Assembly (NCBI GenBank): GCA_020698575.1
Contig: CM036241.1
Span: 37,183,855 to 37,247,854 of the forward strand
Source: Bostrychus sinensis
Taxonomy: Eukaryota > Chordata > Actinopteri > Gobiiformes > Eleotridae
Length of the DNA stretch: 64,000 nt
Reading direction: 5' to 3'
Part shown: one piece after another, positions 56,697 through 64,000 of the stretch
Layout of the letters: every line of letters starts with the position of its first letter
Numbering within the stretch: the stretch's first letter is position 1
The notes under the pieces: model-generated
Seen by the model: only the letters and a program-made list of their open reading frames with translations
Databases searched by the model: none
Told to the model about the DNA's origin: nothing
Program-made: the position numbers and the translations under genes

Positions 56697-56745
56697 TATT
56701 TCCCAACGGGGACAATAAAGCCTACTTTGACCTCACCTTAAGACA
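56697..56745 (+). repeat. SINE 3' tail fragment
   Basis: ATTTCCCAACGGGGACAATA and AAGCCTACTTTGACC match the tail of the SINEs at 18201 and 23094. Only the tail is present. Confidence 0.65.
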
Positions 56746-57068
56746 GATTTTTAATAGGTAATGAGGTTAAGAGTTAATTTCTATTTAGGCAGTTCCAAAA
56801 TAAAAATCAACTACACTGATAAGAACTTATTACACACAAGTTAAAGGTGTTATGGAGGATTTTTATAAATTCATTTTTTCCATTATTACTCAAAACTGCC
56901 TTCCTTGGCCAATAACTGACAAGTAATTAAGGGTACTGGAAAAAAAACAACAACTAAATAAACAGATAATATACATGAACCGTGGACTCCGTGGGACCTA
57001 AAAAACATCAACCAATCATCTGTGAGTGGTGAAGGTAAACCATTGGCCCACAGACCTGTCAGTCACTG
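56746..57068. other. Non-coding stretch with a TTAA-element-like start
   Basis: TTAAAGGTGTTATGGAGG at 56841 begins like the TTAA families A and C (AGGT after TTAA). No matching right end is found downstream. Confidence 0.3.
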
Positions 57069-57238
57069 CACCTCCACGTGAACGTGCTCCTCTGGCTGCA
57101 CATGTGCAGTGCTGTGTTCTGCCGGTGTAGCAGCAGCAGCGTTAGCTCGAGGAGGTAGCACAATGGCTAAGGAGAAACTTGAAACAAACGTCTGCTGAAG
57201 GAAAATTCTGTAATTCCCATTTTCTCCCAGCTGGACAG
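57069..57238 (+). other. Candidate non-coding first exon
   Basis: A less A+T-rich stretch ends CAGCTGGACAG, followed by the donor-like GTAAAT at 57239. If used, it would join to the acceptor at 57503 and form the 5' leader of the possible spliced ORF. The start of transcription is not visible. Confidence 0.2.
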
Positions 57239-57506
57239 GTAAATAAGCTGTGGCTTTGTTGTAATATAATTTTCTTGAGCTTGTTAGACTTATGATATGA
57301 ACTAGTGTTCTGTCACTGTGCATGCTAATGGCTGTTAATGCTACGAGCTGTAATAAGAGTATCAAGTGAGTTAGAAGTTGCATGTTTATTTTATAATCTT
57401 GTACCTAACGCTACTCTAATGTTATAAACAGAAAAGAAAGGGAGATTTTGTCTGTGAATCATTTTTCACTTATGACAGTATTTTTAGTTTTTTTCTAACA
57501 CAGACA

Positions 57507-58821
57507 ATGGGGAGACCTCCAGCCTCTGCTGAGTCCAGGAGTCCTCAGATCTGTGAGTGGAAAACAGCTTTGTTTTGTTTGCTAAATAACTGGAATTTAG
57601 TCTCTAAACTGTTGCTCAGATGAGCTAATCTAGTGTAATGCAATATAATAACTAACTGGGCACAAATAATGTTTCAGAGGTACAGCAGTGTTGCCTCACA
57701 CAGAGACAGGACACAGGCCGAGCAGGCTGCAGGAGTGTTCTCAGCTAAGGTTTAGAAGTGTTTGTTACATTTGTTGCTGGGCTGGGGCTTTAATGTGTTA
57801 ATTACAATTAATTAATTACAGAAAAATGTGTTGAAAAAATAACGCATTTAATCACACTTGTCAAAGGCAACACAGTTCCTTGGTTTCTGGTGCACGCTAA
57901 TTAGAGCTGGACATCTTTGGCCAGTTGGACCTTTATACATCCATGACCAGGACGTACTGTGTTTATGCCAATATCAGTGCACACACAGCACAGTTTCCCC
58001 CGAGGCTGCTCCTGTAACAAGTGCATGACTTTACAGATAAACAAGGCACGTTTAGCCCCAGCCTCCGTTCATCCTCCCAGCTGACTGACGCTTCAGAGAT
58101 GACTGAAATCATATGATTATATGCTCTGTTATAATGTAAGTTTGTCTTGTAATTTTACAGAGGGTGAGGTGTTGAGGACGTGAGGCAGGAGCAGCAGCAG
58201 AGAAAAGACCACTGCAGTCACTTCTGATACTGCTTTAAGTACGCAGACAGTTACAAGGACTTTGGTATAATATTTCTGTTCCCACTAATTTTAGATTTTG
58301 TCTATAAAACCAAACATTTTTGGAGGATAATTTGAACAATGACGTTTTTCTATTTGTTATTGGCAAGGCTGGAGTGATCCACATTTAGATGTGTGTTTTT
58401 AGTTGATATAAATGAATAACTTTTAGGAAAAGTTTTTTAAGTGCATTACCAAATATTCTTTATTTTTTATTTTCTCAAGTGACAACAAAGAGTCGCCCTT
58501 CCAGATCTGATTATCCTCGTACCCTTGGCCTTCTGTGGATTGTCCCAGCTCCAAAGACACACGTCAGGTGAGTTAGCTCTTTGTACTGATGGCTGTAAAA
58601 GTAGTGATGTATTTCAAAGTTAGAAAAATCATCTTTCATTTATGGACAGAAGTATGTACACTTGTGCACATTTGGTTGAATCACAGACACTGTAGATAGA
58701 CGTTCTGGTATCAGTGCCACATTGTTTTAATATTCCTGGAGAATTTGGAGTATTACTGTTGATTATGTAACTGTTGTCCTTTTGTTTCTACAGGGCCCTC
58801 ATCAGAATGATATCCAGATGA
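57507..58821 (+). CDS. Possible spliced micro-ORF, 53 residues, three exons
   Basis: Exon blocks are 57504-57552, 58480-58567 and 58794 to beyond the stop at 58819-58821. All junctions have strong consensus: a T-rich tract then ACACAG before exon 1, GTGAGT after exons 1 and 2, TTTTCTCAAG before exon 2, and TTTGTTTCTACAG before exon 3. The ATG lies in a favourable context (ACAATGG). The frame stays open through both joins: MGRPPASAESRSPQI, then TKSRPSRSDYPR, then ALIRMISR and stop. I do not recognise the product. It is basic and has no domain. An open spliced frame this short can arise by chance, and the exons could equally belong to a non-coding RNA or a transposon. Confidence 0.22.
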
Positions 58822-59787
58822 GCTGTACTCCTGACCTGGCAGACCTCAACCACTAATGTTCTCACATCATTATCTGAACTGCTCTGATTTTATTTATGTA
58901 CACTATAAAATGAAACATACTCTACAATCTTGTGCAACTCATTTCTTGTTATGGTATTACTTCTATTGACAAACACAAGAGGTACAAAACAGGTTGAACA
59001 GTTATAAGAGCACCTATATATTATTTTACGATTTCCATTAATTAAAAATCTCTAATCACACACAAATCTTTAGGATCATTGTCAAGATGTATAACACAGA
59101 TGTGAACTGTAATCTAGACAGTGTAAATAGAGTTCAGACAGAATCTGTATAATACAACAGGTATATTCTTTTTGTGCAACGCTACAAAAATATTCAGTAT
59201 TTTAAGTTTTCAAAAATTTTTGAGAGATTCTAGCTTAGAAACATACTACGCTGTGTCACAGTTTATATCCTGATGTACAGTCTTGTTGTCCATGGCATTT
59301 CTGTTCTAAAAATGTGGGCATCTCCCTACAATTCCACACACCAGCTTAGAGCAGGAGAGGGATAAGGAGTGAAACTGGTTCACAGGTGAGGCACAGGTGA
59401 GGCAGCACAGCAGTAAGTCAAATTTCAGCCTCTGTATCCTGGCCTGTAAAAAAACAAGAGCACAGACAGCCTCAGTAAGCAGCCCTGTGTCCTGTACAGC
59501 ATTTCTTCATCAGAAAAAGGTCAGTATAGCCTACACCTACACGATCACTCACAGTCCTTTCAGTCAGACGACTGTAGACTGTGATGTGCTGTAACAGAGC
59601 TGCACGGACTGTGTTATCTGACTCTTGGTGAGCTGGTGTTAGCCTCAAGACTACTGCCCCTCACCTCTGACCAGATGCCTGCTTGTGATGTGGATAGTTA
59701 TGACTCTAACACAGGTAAAAACAGTGAGAACCAAGGCTCATAAATCAAAGACAGCATATTTAAAATGAACAAAGCTTAGCATAGAGC
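58822..59787. other. Non-coding stretch, no element recognised
   Basis: If the preceding exons are real, its first part would be the 3' untranslated region, although no AATAAA is seen close by. Nothing else is supported. Confidence 0.45.
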
Positions 59788-60401
59788 TAGAGCTAGGCAA
59801 TATGGCTAAAAAATTAAATACAATTTTTTTTCCCTTTCTCAGCCAGTTTACAATTTTAATCTATTTTTTCTCTTGTTGGCTGACATATAAAACAAATTAA
59901 ATATAGGTAAATTGTTTTTAAATTAGATTGTTACATAGTTACATGATTTTATTTTAACTATATATTCCAAATGTCTGCAAGGCATCAGCAAAGTGCATTA
60001 CTCTAACAGTGACAACAGCGAAGACAGAAATGTCTTTTAGCTTTAGCCCTCTCTGCTTTTGAAGAGTAGGTTTATTATAATATACACTATTATACACTAT
60101 AGAGGTCAATGCTAAGCAGAGCATGTGGCTAATTAGCATAGCTAAACAAAGACACTAAGTTCGTGCTACTGCCTGCACATCTGAGTAGGTGTTCTATTTG
60201 GCCAAACTGCTGCCCCATCCAAACGAGGACATTACAGAGGTAAATGGATTCTTTTCTCTGTGATTATCAGTGTTTTAGTGACTGCAGAGTCTCCTCAGTG
60301 AGTATAAGCTAAATTTGATATTCCAATTTTGCTATTTTTGACATCGTCCAAAATTAAAAACGCAAATTAATCAAAATAATAAAATTTATCACCCAGCCCT
60401 A
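59788..60401. mobile_element. hAT-type element, 614 bp
   Basis: The left end is TAGAGCTAGGCAATATGG and the complement of the right end TAGGGCTGGGTGATAAA. The flanks are CATAGAGC (59780-59787) and CATCCAGC (60402-60409), an 8-bp duplication with two changes. Its ends resemble those of the 266-bp element at 27625 (TAGRGCTG). No transposase frame. Confidence 0.8.
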
Positions 60402-61429
60402 CATCCAGCTATGGTTTGTGTAATGCTAGCATGCAGCATATAGCATGCTAAATGCAGTAGGCTGCTTGGCAAACAAAAAATAAACATTTCTTTTGTCATT
60501 ACCTTCATTACTTGAGCTTTCCTTTTTGCAACGCCGTTGTGTAGGACCAACCATATAGTTTCTACCCTTGTTGTAATGACAGTAGTAAGTTACATACCAG
60601 TGAATGCAAGTCCAGCGGTGCTCCACGGCCCCTCCATGGCAATACTCGTCCTCGTGTTTTGGAGACATGTACCCGGAAGAAGCCGGAAAAGATTGAGGCA
60701 GGTCTTGCGCACTATTTAAACAGTCGCTGGCTTCTCAAAATCTTCCATAATGCCTTTAATCATTCAGTGAGTGTCTCATTTACAAGCAAAATATTTTTGT
60801 TCATTGATCTGCCATTTTTTATTGAGTTTTATAGTTGTGTCCTTGTTTTTTGTTAACTCTGTCAGATATTTATGAAAATGCCATAAATTCATAGTTGTAG
60901 TCGTATTAGTAGAAACAGTAATCTTAGCAGGAATTCAGTAATATTCAGTAATATACTGTTACATGTATCAAGCTTTAATTTTTCATGTCACACCCATAAT
61001 CATCAACTCTGTCAGCCTATTTAAATTTTTTTATTTCATTTTTGCTCCTAAAAAACTTCTGTTTTCACCTAGTATACAGTTCAGAATGAAGTACTTATGT
61101 TCACTGTGTTCAGTCATAAGACTTTTATTCAGATTTGATAAGAATGCATAGTTGTTAGGCAGAAGCTTCAGATGAATGGCTCGTGGTGTGGTGGTATGGC
61201 TCACTATTTACTACAGATCCACTGCATCTCCTCATCTACAACAGAACTGCATTAATAAAACCTTAAACAAGATTCACAAATATTCATGTTATTACTGCAT
61301 TATGGCATTTTTATTTCTTTATTTTTACCTTACGGGCCACCATAAAGAAGGATTTTCTTTATGGCCCCTGTTTTTTAAACCCTGAAAGTGTCAGTGTAAA
61401 CAGATTTATATCCCAGTAATGTAATAAAT

Positions 61430-61430
<1 letters not shown>
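60402..61430. other. Non-coding stretch, no element recognised
   Basis: A+T-rich with several short frames, none with a domain. Confidence 0.5.

Positions 61431-61460
<30 letters not shown>
61431..61460. repeat. (CA)n microsatellite
   Basis: Fifteen perfect units. Confidence 0.97.
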
Positions 61461-61461
<1 letters not shown>

Positions 61462-61944
61462 TCCTCCATGTTATTACCTCAAGCCAAACTCCCTAAGCCA
61501 CATTTCAATCTGCATTCATATTAGTGTCAAAGCGGCAGAGCAGCTTGCCACCCAATGAATAGCCATTACCAATCCATTTGGACTTGGTTATCATCAGCTG
61601 GCACTGGCCCCAAATCCCATTTCACCATTCTACATGCTTTCAGTGCACCCTCGCTCCGTCCCACATCAACGTCATCTTTCATTGGTAAAGTAAAGCATGT
61701 CGTCACAGAGTCATCTTCACCGGGTCAGCTGCATGCTCTTTTACATTGAAGCAGGTGAGTCATGCACTCATCAGTGTAATTGCCTCCTCTATTACCTCCT
61801 ATATACTCTATTATTTTCCATATTTATTCCTGCCTAACATAAAGATGCAGCTGGGATTCTAGGAATCAGCAATGGGATGTGAGATGTTATTTTAAGATTT
61901 ATCCAAAAACAAAATGACTATGGTGACAATAAACAAATTAGCTG
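61461..61944. other. Non-coding stretch, partly less A+T-rich
   Basis: Balanced composition at 61500-61760 with no repeat or exon recognised. Confidence 0.45.
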
Positions 61945-62592
61945 CAGTTTTGAAACTTTTGCATTAGTATTTCACATTTTATGACTTAAAATATTTTATA
62001 CTTATTGAAAATGTTTTCTTCTGTGGAGCTGTCACTTTGCAGAAAACACTTGGTTTAGGTCTATGTCCCTTTAAGACCCTATTGGCTCCACCCACTTTAC
62101 TCTGTCAGCTCCAAGCCCAAAACAACACCGTAGTTTAACCTCTTAATTATCTCCTTTTTAGTTCACATGTGAATAAAGGTGGGATGATTTAATAAATTCA
62201 GACAGGAGAGGAGAGTCTTCATGTGCTTGTACTGAAAAGCAGGGAATAGATATAGATTGATATAATGGCTAATTAGCACAGCTGTTAGCAACCTGAAGCT
62301 AAAAGACAGATAAATGAGCTGTTTGCTTCAAAGTGGCCGCAGTTTAAGCACTGAAATTATTAGGATGAGCCTGGTGATGGTGTATGGGCTTTAGAAATGG
62401 GCAGGAGCACTTCCTGGTTTCACGTGTCTGCGTAGAGCTGTGGGACCAAATGTTTTCAGCTCTTGAGAAGGGGATGGGCTCAGCATACATGATTACTCAA
62501 ACGTGTGAATTAAACAAAATACTACTCTGGTGTGTTTTTGAGGAGAAAACAATATGGTTAAAAGCTCACCAAAGTCTTTGTAGAATAAGTCA
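61945..62592 (+). mobile_element. TTAA-type element family A, long copy
   Basis: Landmarks in forward order are TTTGCATTAGTATTTCAC, TTATGACTTAAAATATT, GAGCTGTCACTTTGC, ACACTTGGTTTAGG, CTTTTTAGTTCACATGTGAA, GACAGGAGAGGAGAG, GGCTAATTAGCACAGC, TTAGCAACCTGAAGCTAA, CTTCCTGGTTTCACGTG, TCAGCTCTTGAGAAGGGG and CATGATTACTCAAAC. The left tip and the terminal GGGACCT are missing or decayed. Non-coding. Confidence 0.85.
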
Positions 62593-62879
62593 ATTCCAAA
62601 TGCCTCTGACTCATTGCTAAAATACTGGCAGACTCTTGTGGAACTATCTATTATAATATACAAAGGGGCTTATTGTGCAAAGGTATATTTAGTAGGGCGC
62701 CCAATACATATACAAAGCCACAACAGCATGTCTCAGCATTGTGGGTCTGAGTCCAGACTCCGACCATCTTCCAGATGTCCCTCCCTGCTTCTCTCCTTGA
62801 TTTCCTTTGACTGCTCCACTGTCCTATTTAATAAAGCCTGTAAAATTGAGAGATTGTTAGTAGCATTTTAGAGAATTTA
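62593..62879. other. Short non-coding spacer
   Basis: No feature seen. Confidence 0.5.
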
Positions 62880-62932
62880 ACCCACAACCTTCTTGCTTAG
62901 AGGCAAGAGTGCTAACTACTCAGCCACTACTC
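62880..62932 (-). repeat. SINE head fragment, minus strand
   Basis: On the minus strand it reads GTGGCTGAGTAGTTAGCACT and CTTGCCTCTAAGCAAGAAGG, the layout of the SINE head at 18201. The A box TGGCTGAGTAG fits TRGYNNARNNG. The sequence breaks off before a proper B box. A short CAGCCACTACT triplication lies beside it. Confidence 0.55.
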
Positions 62933-63382
62933 AGCCACTACTCAGCCTCTTATCAGTATAGTGATTATAGAAAAGTGAACAGCCCCTTACTGCATTACAA
63001 TTTGCAATCAATTGAAACCTCTGCATTAATACCAGCCTTCATCAGCTTTTTAAAAAAATTTTATTTATTTACATGTGGCACATTTCCTCAAGGGGGGTCT
63101 TGGATATGACAGGCATGTGTTTAAAAATAAAGGAACTCTGGTTTGGATATTTTTGTTTCCACAAGGCATTTTTGCATTGCACATATCTGCAGACAATGTG
63201 AAGCGTCACGCTCACACCGAATCTTCCCGCCTGTTTATCCATCCATCTCTGCCTGTGTCTGTGGATGTGCTCAGACTCGCTGCCTGCCAGTTGCATAATA
63301 AATACTGCCTGCTTGGTTCACATGGGATCACAAGTTTCTGCATTAGCATTCCACACACATGCACATAAACACACACACTCAC

Positions 63383-63386
<4 letters not shown>
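62933..63386. other. Non-coding stretch, no element recognised
   Basis: No coding or repeat signal apart from short CA text at its end. Confidence 0.5.

Positions 63387-63442
<56 letters not shown>
63387..63442. repeat. (AG)n microsatellite
   Basis: Twenty-eight perfect units. The Arg-Glu frame across it is an artefact. Confidence 0.97.
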
Positions 63443-63443
<1 letters not shown>

Positions 63444-63555
63444 CTTACAGCGGTGACAGGAGCAGGCCTGTCAGCCTAAACACAGCCTAAGCCCTATGAG
63501 GATGCAGCCTCAGACTGGATGCTTCACTTTGCTGTCTTCACCTGATCTGTGCTCT

Positions 63556-63558
<3 letters not shown>

Positions 63559-63592
<34 letters not shown>
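63559..63592. repeat. Poly-A run of 34 bases
   Basis: The longest A run in the window. Possibly the tail of a retroposed sequence, but the upstream 120 bp show no recognisable body. Confidence 0.95.
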
Positions 63593-63594
<2 letters not shown>

Positions 63595-63750
63595 ACCAGA
63601 ACATGTACAAAATGCAAAGCCATCTTATAAATATTAATGAAGTAAATGTATAATGCAACATAACAGATTTAGCTTATTGCATTCAATGTTTAATATAGCT
63701 GGAGTGAAGCCACTGCAGAAAATATTGAGTTTAAGAACCTGAGAACTTAA

Positions 63751-64000
63751 GGGTGCTCTATTATGCTAAAAACACTTTTTTGAGCTGTTAACCATAGCAT
63801 ATTGTTGTTTCCACCTAAAAAACATTTAGTTTAATTTGCACATGTTTAAGTAATCCTGTATGCTGAGGCTGTCCCTATCTCAAGAGCTGAAAACGCTTGG
63901 TCTCACCGCTCTACGTAGACAGGTGAAACCAGAAAGAGCTCCTGCATGTTTCTAAAGCACAAACACTGTCACCAGAGTCGTTCTGATAATTTTCAGCGCT
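63751..64000 (-). mobile_element. TTAA-type element family A, inverted, cut by window end
   Basis: It begins GGGTGCTCTATTATGC after TTAA (63747-63750) and follows the family: TTGTTTCCACC, GTAATCCTGTATGCTGAGG, CTCAAGAGCTGAAAACGC, CTCTACGTAGACAGGTGAAA and CACCAGAGTCGTTCTGAT. The remainder lies beyond the window. Confidence 0.85.

Noticed and set aside
62880..62932. tRNA gene on the minus strand
   Set aside because: Only the head of a SINE; the B box and acceptor stem are missing.
1..64000. A novel defence, toxin or biosynthetic gene cluster
   Set aside because: No run of co-oriented genes, ribosome binding sites or prokaryotic features exists. The window is transposon-rich vertebrate non-coding DNA.

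Overview
The window looks like non-coding, A+T-rich nuclear DNA of a bony fish, probably a teleost. The inference rests on its repeats, not on a recognised gene. They include a long L2/CR1-clade LINE, tRNA-type SINEs, several hAT-type elements with 8-bp target duplications, at least two families of TTAA-flanked elements, a solo-LTR-like insertion and many microsatellites. I found no rRNA, tRNA gene, CRISPR array, operon or convincing host protein gene. Most open frames longer than 60 codons are chance frames or pieces of transposons.

Layout. 0-10 kb: a terminal-inverted-repeat element (1495-2179), a SINE-like piece, a CTAAACCAGGA-type minisatellite, a three-unit tandem repeat split by a solo-LTR-like insertion (5768-6575), and a complete TTAA element (8213-8753). 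10-20 kb: a broken LINE reverse transcriptase (10286-10770), another LINE 3' end (14790-15249), TTAA copies and a SINE with A and B boxes (18201-18514). 20-30 kb: a large inverted repeat (19747-20455), two more SINE copies, a CCTATGTTCCCACAG minisatellite (23495-23800), an 84-bp TA tract and a 266-bp hAT element (27625-27890). 30-47 kb: a fold-back element with a hammerhead-like motif (32495-32812), a TTAA copy carrying a nested hAT insertion (34972-35432), a split L2-type LINE (39080-39890), and a 44-bp snap-back remnant (44964-45007). 47.8-51.6 kb: a nearly full-length LINE with endonuclease and YADD reverse transcriptase, inactivated by four frameshifts and one stop. 51.7-64 kb: further LINE tails, three hAT elements (one with a perfect 8-bp duplication), a possible small spliced transcript (about 57.1-58.9 kb) and more TTAA copies.

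The elements are parasites, not a pathway. The dominant family (here 'family A') has at least eleven copies or pieces in both orientations. A few stretches (about 9.35-10.2, 27.9-28.4, 40.56-40.93 and 43.69-43.96 kb) are less A+T-rich and repeat-free. They could hold conserved regulatory DNA, but this cannot be shown from one sequence. I do not see a new biological system. The best leads are the possible spliced micro-ORF, the palindromic elements and the minimal snap-back element.
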